Shown here piece after piece: positions 1-8,860 of a stretch of 64,000 nt of DNA (within the stretch, counting starts at the first letter, position 1; the number at the start of each line of letters is the position of its first letter). The stretch lies in assembly GCF_028553725.1 (NCBI RefSeq), contig NZ_CP067124.1, forward strand, positions 1,188,001-1,252,000. The letters are read 5' to 3'. A program made the position numbers and the translations under genes. The notes beneath the pieces were generated by a model. It did no database searches. It saw only the letters and a program-made list of their open reading frames with translations, and was not told the origin of the DNA. This stretch comes from Paracoccus alcaliphilus. Its GTDB lineage: Bacteria > Pseudomonadota > Alphaproteobacteria > Rhodobacterales > Rhodobacteraceae.

Positions 1-80
1 AGTTTCGGCGCTGGACGCTTGTGCTGCTGGTGCTGACCGGGGGCAATCTGGTCCGCCGTGCCCTGGAAATTGGATTCTGA
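1..80 (+). CDS. C-terminal end of a small membrane protein (partial)
   Basis: An open frame entering from the left edge ends in TGA at 78-80, three bases before the dapE start. The 25 visible residues read FRRWTLVLLVLTGG then NLVRRALEIGF: a short hydrophobic stretch followed by a basic tail, as at the end of a membrane segment. The tight spacing suggests it is cotranscribed with dapE. The family cannot be identified from this fragment, and the frame could be a chance opening in GC-rich DNA. Confidence 0.5.
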   Translation, partial: FRRWTLVLLVLTGGNLVRRALEIGF

Positions 81-83
81 CAG

Positions 84-1220
84 ATGACCGACGCCGCCCG
101 ACTGACCGCCGACCTGATCCGCTGCCCCTCGGTGACGCCGACCGAAGGCGGCGCGCTGGTGCTGCTGGCCGATCTGCTGACGGAAGCGGGGTTCGAGGTG
201 CATCGCGTCGATCGCAACGACACGCCGAACCTGTTTGCGCGCTGGGGGGCCAGGGGCGCGCGCAGCTTTGGCTTCAACGGGCATACCGATGTGGTGCCGC
301 CGGGCGATCCGGCCTCGTGGAGCCATCCGCCCTTTGGCGGGCATCTGCATGACGGGCTGATCTGGGGCCGGGGTGCCACCGACATGAAATCGGGCGTCGC
401 GGCCTTTGTCGCCGCCGCCATCGACTTCGTGACTGAGACCCCGCCCGATGGTGCGGTGATCCTGACCATCACCGGCGACGAGGAAGGCCCGGCGGGCGAT
501 GGCACCGTGGCGCTTCTGGACTGGATGGTCGGGCAGGGCGAGCGGATGGATGTCTGCATCGTCGGAGAGCCGTCGAACCCCGACCGGATGGGCGAGATGA
601 TCAAGATCGGGCGTCGCGGCTCGATCACCTTCCGGGTCGCGGCGCGCGGGGTGCAGGGCCATGCGGCCTATCCCCACCTGGCCAGGAACCCGCTGCATGC
701 GCTGACCCAGTTTCTGCATGACCTGATCGCCACCCCGCTGGATCAGGGGTCCGAGCATTTCGACGCCAGCGGTTTGCAGATCACCTCAGTCGATTGCGGC
801 AATGCGTCCTCGAACGTCATTCCCGAAACGGCGACGGCGGTCATCAATATCCGCTTCAACGACCTGCACAGCGGCGACAGCCTGATCCGCGATCTGGACG
901 CGCGCGCGCAGGCGATCAGCGAACGCACCGGGGTCGAGCTGACCCTGTCGGCCAGCATCTCGGGCGAAAGCTTCCTGACCCGGCCCGGCCCCTTCGTCGA
1001 TCTGGTCCGCGAGGTGGTCACGGCTGAAACCGGGCTTCAGCCGATCCTGTCCACCAGCGGCGGGACATCGGATGCGCGTTTCATCAAGGATCACTGTCCG
1101 GTGCTGGAATTCGGGCTGGTCGGCCATTTCATGCATCAGGTCGATGAGCGTGTCCCGGTCGAGCAGGTACATCAGCTGAAGGCGATCTATCAGCGCATCC
1201 TTGAAAGATATTTCGCATGA
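84..1220 (+). CDS. dapE: Succinyl-diaminopimelate desuccinylase
   Basis: Cytosolic zinc peptidase-family enzyme that hydrolyses N-succinyl-L,L-diaminopimelate to succinate and L,L-diaminopimelate in the lysine and peptidoglycan precursor pathway. The 378-residue length is normal. The M20 metal and catalytic set is present: H67 and D69 in [11 protein letters not shown]100 in [10 protein letters not shown], the GDEEG pair at 132-136, E162 in GEPSN and H351 near the C-terminus. The ATG at 84 fits the family start. The stop overlaps the next start by 4 bp (ATGA), so the acetyltransferase is probably translationally coupled. lysA, which finishes the pathway, lies about 20 kb away in this window. 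Confidence 0.95.
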   Translation: MTDAARLTADLIRCPSVTPTEGGALVLLADLLTEAGFEVHRVDRNDTPNLFARWGARGARSFGFNGHTDVVPPGDPASWSHPPFGGHLHDGLIWGRGATDMKSGVAAFVAAAIDFVTETPPDGAVILTITGDEEGPAGDGTVALLDWMVGQGERMDVCIVGEPSNPDRMGEMIKIGRRGSITFRVAARGVQGHAAYPHLARNPLHALTQFLHDLIATPLDQGSEHFDASGLQITSVDCGNASSNVIPETATAVINIRFNDLHSGDSLIRDLDARAQAISERTGVELTLSASISGESFLTRPGPFVDLVREVVTAETGLQPILSTSGGTSDARFIKDHCPVLEFGLVGHFMHQVDERVPVEQVHQLKAIYQRILERYFA

Positions 1221-1633
1221 GGATCGAACTGGCCGCCGATGTCGATCTGTGCCGCGCGCTGCGCCGCACCGTCTTTGTCGAGGAACAGGGCGTCCCCGAG
1301 GCCGAGGAATGGGACGATCTGGACGGGCAGGCGATCCATGTTCTGGCATGGCTGGACGGTCAGCCGACCGGCACCGCCCGGATCCTGATTGACGGCCCCG
1401 TTGGCAAGATCGGCCGCGTCTGCGTTCTGCCCGCCGCCCGTGGCACCGGGCTGGGGGCGGCGCTGATCCGTGCCTCACTGGACGTTTTGCGGTTTCGCCC
1501 GGGCATCACCCATGCAAAGTTGGGCGCGCAGGTGCAGGCGATCGGCTTTTACGAAAAGCTGGGCTTTGTCGCCTGCGGAGAGCTTTATGACGATGCCGGC
1601 ATTCCCCATCGCGACATGATCCGCGAACTCTAG
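1217..1633 (+). CDS. GNAT-family N-acetyltransferase (ElaA-like)
   Basis: A 138-residue single-domain acetyltransferase using acetyl-CoA; the acceptor is unknown. Motif A is clear, with the strand [20 protein letters not shown] carrying the R-G-x-G-L-G pyrophosphate loop, followed by the C-terminal [10 protein letters not shown] segment typical of GNAT motif B. The N-terminal [15 protein letters not shown] stretch resembles the ElaA/YjdJ group. It starts inside the dapE stop codon, so it is part of the dapE operon. Cotranscription with dapE does not by itself indicate a diaminopimelate substrate. Confidence 0.85.
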   Translation: MRIELAADVDLCRALRRTVFVEEQGVPEAEEWDDLDGQAIHVLAWLDGQPTGTARILIDGPVGKIGRVCVLPAARGTGLGAALIRASLDVLRFRPGITHAKLGAQVQAIGFYEKLGFVACGELYDDAGIPHRDMIREL

Positions 1634-1678
1634 GCCGCGCTGCCGCGTTCGGTCATATTCTTCTGTCAGGTAAGCCCC

Positions 1679-3940
1679 ATGACCCAGATTCCCAGCAAGC
1701 AACAGATCATGGATTGGGTCGCCGAACATCCCGATGCCAATTCGAAACGTGACATCGCCAAGGCCTTCGGCATCAAGGGCGCGGCCCGGATCGAGTTGAA
1801 GCGCCTGCTGAAAGAGCTGGAGGCCGACGGACAGCTGGAACGTCGCCGCCGCCATTATCAGGATGCCGAAAAGCTGCCGCCGGTCACCATTCTGGAACTG
1901 CTGGCGCCGGACGGCTCGGGCGATCTGTTCGCCCATCCGCTGGAATGGCGGGGCGACGCACCGATGCCGCGCGTCCATTATGTCCCGCGCGAATCCGACC
2001 CGGCGCTGGGGCGCGGCGACCGCTTTCTGGCCCGTCTGATCGAGGTTCACGGCGAAGATCACCAGTATCAGGCGCGTCTGATCCGCCGCATCACCGCCTC
2101 GCCCAACCGCATCACCGGGATCTTCCGCAAGGATACCGAAGGTGGCCGCATCATGCCCATCGACAAGGGGCAGGACCGCGAATGGCGGGTGCGCGCCGAT
2201 GCGACGCTGGGGGCGCAGAATGGTGAACTGGTGCAAGCCGAACAGGCCGGACCAATGGGCCGGATGGGCCTGCCGCTGGCCCGGATCATCGACCGGCTGG
2301 GCGATCCCTCGGCGCCCCGCGCCGTCAGCCTGATCGCGATCCATCAGCACGGCATCCCCGACGAATTTCCCGCAGCCGCGCTGACCGAGGCCGAAGCCGC
2401 CCGCCCCGCAAGCATGAAGGGCCGCGAGGATCTGCGCGATCTGCCACTGGTCACCATCGACCCGTCGGATGCCCGCGACCATGACGACGCGGTCGCGGCC
2501 GTCATCGAAGAGGACGGCGGCGCGACGATCTGGGTCGCCATCGCCGATGTTGCCTATTACGTCCGGCCCGGCTCGGCGCTGGACCGCGAGGCCTGGACGC
2601 GCGGCAACTCGACCTATTTCCCCGATCGCGTGGTGCCGATGCTGCCCGAGGCCCTGTCCGCCGATCTGTGCTCGTTGCATGAAGGGCAGGACCGCCCGGT
2701 CATTGCCGTCAGGATGCGGCTGGACGCCGAAGGCAACAAGATCAGCCACAATTTCCATCGCGGGATGATGAACAGCCGCGCCTCGCTGGCCTATGGTCAG
2801 GCGCAGGCAGCGGCGGACGGGCAGGCGGATGACGCCACCGCGCCGCTGATGGACAGCGTGATCCGGCCGCTGTGGCATGCCTATGGGCTGTTGGTCGAGG
2901 CCCGGCGCAGGCGGCAGCCGTTGGATCTGGAACTGCCCGAACGCCGTATCGAGCTGACCGCGGATGGCCGGGTGAAATCGGTGAATTTCCGCGAACGTCT
3001 GGATGCGCACAAGCTGATCGAGGAATTCATGGTGCTGGCCAATGTTGCCGCCGCCGAGGAACTGAACAGCCGCCGCCGCCCGCTACTGTATCGGGTGCAT
3101 GAGGAGCCCTCGCTGGCCAAGATCGACGCGCTGCGCGAGGTGGCGCAGGCATCGGGATTCACGCTGGCCAAGGGGCAGGTGCTGCAAACCAGCCATCTGA
3201 ACCGGCTGCTGGCACAGGCCGAGGGCAGCGATTTCGACGAGTTGATCAATATCTCGACCCTGCGGTCGATGACGCAGGCCTATTACCACCCCGAGAATTT
3301 CGGGCATTTCGGGCTGGCGTTGAAAAGCTATGCGCATTTCACCTCGCCGATCCGGCGCTATTCCGATCTGATCGTGCATCGGGCGCTGATCTCGGGTCAT
3401 GGCTGGGGCGGCGGGCAGGGTGGCAAGCCCGACGGGCTGTCGGGCGGCGATGACAAGCGCCTCTCCGAGACTGCGACCCATATCAGCGAGACCGAGCGCC
3501 GCAGCATGGCCGCCGAACGCGACACGGTGGACCGTTATCTGGCGGCCTATCTGGCGGATCGCGTCGGCACCGAGATGGAAGGGCGGATCAGCGGCATCCA
3601 GCGGTTCGGCGCCTTCGTCAAGCTGGACGAGACCGGCGCCGACGGGCTGCTGCCGATCCGCGATCTGGGCCACGAATATTTCCACTTCGACCCCGATGCG
3701 CAGACGCTGATCGGCGCCGATACCGGGCTGGAAATCGGCATCGGCCAGCGCGTCACCGTGCGCCTGTCCGAAGCGATCCCGATGACAGGCGGCCTGACGC
3801 TGGAACTGGTCGAACTGGAAGGCCACCCCCTGCCGCGCGGCCCCGGCAAGGGCAAGCGCAGCCGTTCGCCTCGCCGCATGTCCACGCAGTCCCGGCTGGC
3901 CGAGGTCAAACGCGCCGCCAAACGCCGCCGCAAACGCTGA
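1679..3940 (+). CDS. rnr: Ribonuclease R
   Basis: Processive 3'-5' exoribonuclease of the RNB family that degrades structured RNA, including rRNA and mRNA fragments. 753 residues. A winged-helix-like N-terminus (roughly 1-60) precedes cold-shock-type domains, the RNB catalytic core with the metal-binding DPSDARDHDD at 261-270, an S1 domain (about 640-720, EMEGRISGIQRFGAFVKL) and a strongly basic tail rich in Arg and Lys, as in RNase R rather than RNase II. The start is the ATG at 1679, 45 bp after the acetyltransferase stop. A hairpin with a short T-run follows the gene. Confidence 0.95.
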   Translation: MTQIPSKQQIMDWVAEHPDANSKRDIAKAFGIKGAARIELKRLLKELEADGQLERRRRHYQDAEKLPPVTILELLAPDGSGDLFAHPLEWRGDAPMPRVHYVPRESDPALGRGDRFLARLIEVHGEDHQYQARLIRRITASPNRITGIFRKDTEGGRIMPIDKGQDREWRVRADATLGAQNGELVQAEQAGPMGRMGLPLARIIDRLGDPSAPRAVSLIAIHQHGIPDEFPAAALTEAEAARPASMKGREDLRDLPLVTIDPSDARDHDDAVAAVIEEDGGATIWVAIADVAYYVRPGSALDREAWTRGNSTYFPDRVVPMLPEALSADLCSLHEGQDRPVIAVRMRLDAEGNKISHNFHRGMMNSRASLAYGQAQAAADGQADDATAPLMDSVIRPLWHAYGLLVEARRRRQPLDLELPERRIELTADGRVKSVNFRERLDAHKLIEEFMVLANVAAAEELNSRRRPLLYRVHEEPSLAKIDALREVAQASGFTLAKGQVLQTSHLNRLLAQAEGSDFDELINISTLRSMTQAYYHPENFGHFGLALKSYAHFTSPIRRYSDLIVHRALISGHGWGGGQGGKPDGLSGGDDKRLSETATHISETERRSMAAERDTVDRYLAAYLADRVGTEMEGRISGIQRFGAFVKLDETGADGLLPIRDLGHEYFHFDPDAQTLIGADTGLEIGIGQRVTVRLSEAIPMTGGLTLELVELEGHPLPRGPGKGKRSRSPRRMSTQSRLAEVKRAAKRRRKR

Positions 3941-3964
3941 CGGCGTGCGGGCCGCAAGGTCAGG

Positions 3965-3989
3965 TCGGGCGGAAAACTGCGCCCGATTT
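3965..3989 (+). terminator. Probable rho-independent terminator of rnr
   Basis: A perfect 7-bp stem TCGGGCG / CGCCCGA (3965-3971 with 3980-3986) with an 8-base loop is followed by TTT. It lies between rnr and the convergent HlyD gene. The T-run is short, so efficiency is uncertain. Confidence 0.5.
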
Positions 3990-4018
3990 CTCGCAGCAGC
4001 AGCACGTTTGTGGTGTCC

Positions 4019-5485
4019 TTACTGTTCGCGGAAGGCGCGGCTGAAATAATCCGTCATCGGCTTCAACAGATAGTTCATCGGGCTGCGTTCGCCGGTCTGG
4101 ATATAGACCTCGACCGGCATGCCGGGGATCAGCGCCATTTCGCCCAGTTTCTGCAATTCCTCGGGCGGGATGGTCACCTCGGCGCGGTAATAGGGGGTCC
4201 GCGTGGCCTCATCCACCAGCACATCGGGCGATATCCGCAGCAATTGTCCGTTGATTTCCGGCGTCGTGCGCGAGGAAAAGGCGGAAAAGCGCAGCGCGAC
4301 CGGCTGGCCGATCTGGATTTCGTCGATATTGATCGTGGCGACCCGCGCGCCGATCACCAAAGGCCGGTCCTGCGGGATGATATAGAGCAGCGGATCGGCG
4401 GGCCGGATGACCGAACGCGGTGTCGTCACCTGAAGGTCATAGACCAGACCCGATACCGGCGCGCGGATTTCCAGACGGTTGATCTGCTCGGTCAGGGCGC
4501 GGCGGCGTTCGGCCAGTTCCAACTCGCGATAGCCCAGATCGCGCAGTTGCGTTTCGGCATCCTCGCGGCGTTCGGCGCCAAGGCGCAGGCGCTGGATGTC
4601 CAACTCGCTCTGCCGGGTTTCGGCAGAGGCGCGGCTGGCCTGCAATTCGCCCAGTTCGCCGTCGATGCGCGCCGCCTCGCGTTGCAGGGCCAGCACGCGC
4701 GAGGCCTGCGCCAGCCCGCGTGCCAGCAGCGATTCCTGATCGGTCAGTTCCCGGCCGATCAGGACGCCCTGCTGGCGGATGGCGGTGATCTGCGCGTCGA
4801 TGCCGTCGATCTGCGAACCGATCTGTTCGGTCTGCCGGGCCAGCTGTTCCAACGATTGCTCCAGCGTATAGTTGCGGGTGTCGAACAGGCTGCGCTGTCC
4901 CTGTACCAGCGATGCCAGTTCGGGATTGGTTTCGGCGGCATCCAGCAATTCCTGCGGGAAGACGATGTCTTCCGAGGCGTCGCGCTCGGCCTCCAGCCGC
5001 CCGCGGCGGGCGAGGATCTCGAAATACTGGCTTTCGACGATGGACAGTTCGGGCCGCAGCAATGTGCCGTCCAGCAGGATCAGCGGCTGCCCGGCCTCGA
5101 CCTGCTGGCCATCGGTGACGGTGATCGTCTGCACCACACCGCCATCGGGATGCTGGACCACCTGCCGTTGCTGTTCGACCTCGACCTGACCCTGCGCCAC
5201 GACCGCCCCCGAGATGCGGCTTTGCAGCGCCCAGAGGGTGAAGCCACCCAGCAGGACGAGAATTGCGATCAGGCCGAACGTGACCGCGCCACGCACCGGC
5301 CAGCGCCCGGCATCGGGCACCGAAATCGGCGGCGGAGGCGGCAGCGGATCGGCGGGCGGCACGTCGCCTGCGCGCAGGGCGGCCTTGCGCCGCGCCGCGC
5401 CTTCGGGGCCGGGGGCGCCCTTCAGCACCTCGGCCGGGATGGCGGGCTTGCGGTCGTCGGGATTGCCGGGGCTGTCGCTGCTCAT
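4019..5485 (-). CDS. HlyD-family type I secretion periplasmic adaptor
   Basis: Membrane fusion protein linking an inner-membrane ABC exporter to an outer-membrane TolC-type channel. 488 residues: a Pro-rich cytosolic N-terminus (1-62), one transmembrane helix about 66-87, a biotinyl-lipoyl-like segment (VVAQGQVEVEQQRQVVQHPD), a long helical hairpin of RxxE/Q-rich heptads about 150-330, then a beta-barrel region (APVSGLVYDLQV) and an HlyD C-terminal domain ending MNYLLKPMTDYFSRAFREQ. This matches the PrtE/LapC-type adaptors. Its start overlaps the ABC gene stop by 4 bp. No TolC gene or substrate lies nearby. Confidence 0.92.
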   Translation of the reverse strand: MSSDSPGNPDDRKPAIPAEVLKGAPGPEGAARRKAALRAGDVPPADPLPPPPPISVPDAGRWPVRGAVTFGLIAILVLLGGFTLWALQSRISGAVVAQGQVEVEQQRQVVQHPDGGVVQTITVTDGQQVEAGQPLILLDGTLLRPELSIVESQYFEILARRGRLEAERDASEDIVFPQELLDAAETNPELASLVQGQRSLFDTRNYTLEQSLEQLARQTEQIGSQIDGIDAQITAIRQQGVLIGRELTDQESLLARGLAQASRVLALQREAARIDGELGELQASRASAETRQSELDIQRLRLGAERREDAETQLRDLGYRELELAERRRALTEQINRLEIRAPVSGLVYDLQVTTPRSVIRPADPLLYIIPQDRPLVIGARVATINIDEIQIGQPVALRFSAFSSRTTPEINGQLLRISPDVLVDEATRTPYYRAEVTIPPEELQKLGEMALIPGMPVEVYIQTGERSPMNYLLKPMTDYFSRAFREQ

Positions 5486-7233
5486 GCCACGCCTCCGCCC
5501 TGACCGGTTTCCTGCGCCTTGAGGATCTGCGCCGAGTTCTGGACCATCTTGCGCAGCACATCGTCGCGCGGCCCGAAGGCGCGCATCACGCCCTGTTCCA
5601 TGACCATCAGCACCTCACATTCGTTGATCGCGGCGGGGCGGTGGGCCATGATCACCACCGCACCGCCCTGCGCCTTGATGCGGCGGATGGCCATGTTCAG
5701 CGCCTCGGAACCCTGATTGTCGAGGTTCGAGTTCGGCTCGTCCAGCACCAGCAGCACCGGATCGGGATAGAGCGCGCGGGCAAGGCCGATGCGCTGGATC
5801 TGCCCGCCGGAAAGCCGGTTCCCGGTCTGGGTGATGCGAGTGTCATAGCCCTGCGGCATGTCCAGAATCATCTGGTGCGCGGCGGCGGCCCGGGCGGCCC
5901 GCACGACCCGGTCAGGGTCCGGTTGCGCGGCCAGTCGGGCGATGTTTTCGGCGATGGTGCCGTCGAACAGCGTCACCTTTTGCGGCAGATAGCCGATCAG
6001 CTGACCCAGAACGTCCGGGTGATACTGATCCAGCGTCGCACCGCCCAAACGGATCGAACCCACGCCCACCGGCCAGGCACCGATCAGGGCGCGCGCCAAT
6101 GTGGACTTGCCAGCGCCGGACGGGCCGATGACCCCCAGCGCCTGACCCGGTGCCACGTCGAAACCGACCCCGCGGATCGAGGCGACATTCTGGCCCGGCG
6201 GCGCGACGCTAAGCTGGCGCACCTCCAGCCGGGCTTCGGGACGGGGCAGGGCGGTGCGTTCGATCTCGGCCGGTTGACGGCTGAGCAGGTGGCCCAGACG
6301 TTCCCAGCCGTCCTGTGCGGCCTGCACCAGTGCCCAGCCGCCCACCAGCTGGTCGATGGGGGCCAGCGCCCGGCCCATCATGATCGAGCCCGCGATCATC
6401 GCGCCCGGCGTCAGTTCCTGCCGCAGCACCAGCCATGCGCCGGCGGCCAGCATGGCGCTTTGCAGAAACAGCCGGAAAGTCTTGGAAAAGACGGTAAACC
6501 CCGAGGACAGATCGCCCCCGCGCACCGCCTGCGCCTGCGCCTCGGCCCGCGCCTGACGCCAGCGCCCGTGGGTCGCGCTGCGCATGCCAAGGGCGCTGAT
6601 CACCTCGCCCTCGTCGCGGTACAGGTCGGCCATGCGCTGTGCCGTCGCGCTGGCCTGCATCGACCGTTGCAGCGGATCGCGGTTGAAGTGGCGGCTGCAG
6701 ATGGTGACGACCACCAGAATCGCGCCGCCGACCGTGGCCACCACGCCCAGCAGCGGGTGGAAGATATAGATCGCCGCCAGAAACAGCGGCGCCCAGGGAA
6801 TATCGAATATCGCCAGCAGCACCGGAGAGCCGATGAAACGCTGCACCGAATCAAGATCGCGCATCCCGCTGGCGGTCGCCGCGGCCTCATTGCCCGAGGC
6901 CGCCCCTTCGCGCAGGGCGGCGATGAACACCCGCCCCTCGACCCGGTCCTGAAACCGCGCGGCGATTCGCTGCGTGACCCGGTTGCGCGCGAAATCGACG
7001 ATGCCCATCAGCAGAAACAGGAATGTGACCAGCACGAACAGCGCGGTCAGCGTCTCGACCGATTGCGAGGCCAGAACGCGGTCATAGACCTGCAACATGA
7101 ACAGCGGTCCCGTCAGCATCAGCAGGTTGACCACGGCCGAAAACAGCCCGACCGCAAGGAAAAGCCAGAAGCCCGTCGCGCGGGCCTTGCGCAATTCGCG
7201 GATGCCGTCGCCTGCAACGGGCGCCTTACTCAT
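5482..7233 (-). CDS. Type I secretion ABC permease/ATPase (PrtD-like)
   Basis: Inner-membrane half-transporter that powers type I export of a protein with a C-terminal signal. A six-helix ABC membrane domain (about 20-300) is followed by a nucleotide-binding domain with Walker A GPSGAGKST, signature LSGGQIQRIGLARAL and Walker B LLVLDEP. There is no C39 peptidase domain, which points to the PrtD/AprD branch rather than bacteriocin exporters. I chose the ATG at 7233 (583 residues) because GCAGGTGG lies just upstream; a longer frame runs to 7290 without a better ribosome site. It is the first gene of a two-gene operon. The substrate is unknown. Confidence 0.9.
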   Translation of the reverse strand: MSKAPVAGDGIRELRKARATGFWLFLAVGLFSAVVNLLMLTGPLFMLQVYDRVLASQSVETLTALFVLVTFLFLLMGIVDFARNRVTQRIAARFQDRVEGRVFIAALREGAASGNEAAATASGMRDLDSVQRFIGSPVLLAIFDIPWAPLFLAAIYIFHPLLGVVATVGGAILVVVTICSRHFNRDPLQRSMQASATAQRMADLYRDEGEVISALGMRSATHGRWRQARAEAQAQAVRGGDLSSGFTVFSKTFRLFLQSAMLAAGAWLVLRQELTPGAMIAGSIMMGRALAPIDQLVGGWALVQAAQDGWERLGHLLSRQPAEIERTALPRPEARLEVRQLSVAPPGQNVASIRGVGFDVAPGQALGVIGPSGAGKSTLARALIGAWPVGVGSIRLGGATLDQYHPDVLGQLIGYLPQKVTLFDGTIAENIARLAAQPDPDRVVRAARAAAAHQMILDMPQGYDTRITQTGNRLSGGQIQRIGLARALYPDPVLLVLDEPNSNLDNQGSEALNMAIRRIKAQGGAVVIMAHRPAAINECEVLMVMEQGVMRAFGPRDDVLRKMVQNSAQILKAQETGQGGGVA

Positions 7234-7347
7234 GAACCACCTGCTTTCAAAAAACCGCCTGGACACGGATTGCGGCCTTGTCGCCCGCATCCGGCAGCAT
7301 TATCCCCGAATCGAACCGTTGCGCCAGTCTGTTGCCGTCCTTGCCGA

Positions 7348-7353
7348 TATAAT
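7348..7353 (+). promoter_or_regulatory. TATAAT-type -10 element before mlaA
   Basis: A perfect TATAAT stands in the 150-bp divergent spacer between the ABC exporter gene and mlaA. Transcription would begin near 7360, which fits the TTG start at 7386 but leaves almost no leader for the GTG at 7365. I see no good -35 at 16-18 bp. Confidence 0.4.
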
Positions 7354-7385
7354 GCTCTTGTAACGTGGAAAAGTTAGGAAATTCT

Positions 7386-8183
7386 TTGCGCCGAAGCCGC
7401 AGTCGTTTTCTGCCGATCGGATTGCTGCTGTTGCTGGCGGCTTGCGCCTCGGACCCCGCGATGCAGGACGGCACGATGGTCAACGACCCGTATGAGGCGT
7501 CGAACCGCCGGACGCATGAATTCAACAAATCGCTGGACAATGCCGTTATCGGGCCCGTTTCACGGGCCTTTTCAGGTGGTTCCGAAAAGAAACGTGACGG
7601 GCAGGGTGGTGGCGTATCCGGCGCGGTGGCGAATGTCGGGGCGAACCTGTCGCTGCCGGGCAAGATCGTCAATCACCTGCTGCAAGGCCGTCCCGGCCCG
7701 GCGATCCGCAATGGCTTCCGCTTTGCGGTGAACTCGACCATCGGGCTGGGCGGGGTGCTTGATCCGGCGGGCGCCGATTTCGGCCTGTCTGAGGCCGATA
7801 CCGATTTCGGCGAGACGCTGGCTGTCTGGGGCGTGGGCGAGGGCGCCTATCTGGAACTGCCGGTTCTGGGGCCCTCGACGCAGCGCGATGCGGCGGGCAA
7901 GGTGGTCGATCTGGTGCTGGACCCGTTGAACCATGTGCTGAACGATCGGCAGGCTTTCGCCGCCTTTGGCCTGCGCGCGGCAGGCAAGATGGCGGATCGG
8001 GCGCGGTTCGGTGATACGATTGACGGTGTCCTGCAAGGTTCGGCCGACAGCTATGCGCAGACTCGGTTGATCTGGCTGATGCACCGACGCCATGAACTGG
8101 GAGAGGAGGGCGATGCCTTTGACCCATATGCCACTGACGACGACGCGGCCATCGACCCTTATGATGACCCCTACGCGCCCTGA
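7386..8183 (+). CDS. mlaA: MlaA/VacJ-family outer-membrane lipoprotein
   Basis: Part of the Mla retrograde phospholipid pathway, which removes phospholipids from the outer leaflet of the outer membrane. A signal peptide ends in a lipobox (LLLAAC); the mature part has the family motif NDPYEASNRRTHEFN and the helix-turn core. I prefer the TTG at 7386 (265 residues) because AGGAA lies five bases upstream and a TATAAT lies at a fitting distance. A GTG at 7365 would add seven residues but has no ribosome site. mlaC follows with overlap. The mlaFED transporter genes are not in the window. Confidence 0.9.
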   Translation: MRRSRSRFLPIGLLLLLAACASDPAMQDGTMVNDPYEASNRRTHEFNKSLDNAVIGPVSRAFSGGSEKKRDGQGGGVSGAVANVGANLSLPGKIVNHLLQGRPGPAIRNGFRFAVNSTIGLGGVLDPAGADFGLSEADTDFGETLAVWGVGEGAYLELPVLGPSTQRDAAGKVVDLVLDPLNHVLNDRQAFAAFGLRAAGKMADRARFGDTIDGVLQGSADSYAQTRLIWLMHRRHELGEEGDAFDPYATDDDAAIDPYDDPYAP

Positions 8184-8775
8184 CCGGCGACGGGTGCTGA
8201 CGCTGATGGCCGGGGCCGCTGCGCTGGCGCTGCTGCCGGTCGATCGGGTCTGGGCGCTGGACACGACCGAGGCCCGGGCGCTGATCGAAACCTCGTTGGG
8301 CGAGGTTTATCAGGTCATCAATTCCGGTCAGCCCCCCGAACAGATGTATCGCGATTTCGAGGCGATCTTCGTGCGCCATGCCGATGTCGATGTGATCGCC
8401 AGATCGGCACTGGGCCCTGTCGCCCGCCAGACCGGGGCGGCGGAATTCGCGGCCTATAAACAGGCGTTTCAGGGATATATCGGTCGCAAATACGGCAAAC
8501 GCTTCCGCGAATTCATCGGGTCAAAGATCGAGGTCGGGCAGGCCCGCCCGGTCAAGAGCTTCTTCGCCGTCTCCTCGACCGCCTACCTGAACGGTCGCGC
8601 GCCGATGGAGGTGGAATGGCATGTGTCCGACAGATCCGGGCGCAGCCTGTTCTTCAACATCATCATCGAGGGCATCAACATGCTGGCCAGCGAGCGGGCC
8701 GAGATCGCGGCGATGTTGTCGCGGCGCAATGGCGATATCGCCGGGCTGACGGCGGATCTGCAACAGGCGGGATAG
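8161..8775 (+). CDS. mlaC: MlaC/Ttg2D-family periplasmic phospholipid-binding protein
   Basis: Soluble periplasmic shuttle carrying phospholipids between MlaA at the outer membrane and the MlaFED complex. A twin-arginine-like N-terminus (DRRRVLTLMAG) and hydrophobic segment ending near VWA are followed by the tolerance protein domain with SLGEVYQVIN, FRFIG-like and EWHV segments. The start is uncertain. ATG 8161 gives a normal signal peptide and overlaps mlaA by 23 bp, so reinitiation could explain the lack of a ribosome site. ATG 8113 has AGGAGG only three bases upstream and would add 16 residues. Confidence 0.88.
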   Translation: MMTPTRPDRRRVLTLMAGAAALALLPVDRVWALDTTEARALIETSLGEVYQVINSGQPPEQMYRDFEAIFVRHADVDVIARSALGPVARQTGAAEFAAYKQAFQGYIGRKYGKRFREFIGSKIEVGQARPVKSFFAVSSTAYLNGRAPMEVEWHVSDRSGRSLFFNIIIEGINMLASERAEIAAMLSRRNGDIAGLTADLQQAG

Positions 8776-8806
8776 GCGTCGGGTGTTCCGCCGCAAACCA
8801 AACGGA

Positions 8807-8835
8807 AAACGCCCCGCCTGATCGGCGGGGCGTTT
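8807..8835. terminator. Bidirectional terminator between mlaC and the PBP gene
   Basis: A perfect 12-bp stem AAACGCCCCGCC / GGCGGGGCGTTT (8807-8818 with 8824-8835) with loop TGATC. The arms end in A and T runs, so it can act on both converging transcripts. Confidence 0.85.
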
Positions 8836-8860
8836 GCGTCTTTTGCGCAAAGAAAGGCGG

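Noticed and set aside
1475..3010. A 511-codon minus-strand frame inside rnr
   Set aside because: Antisense shadow of rnr.
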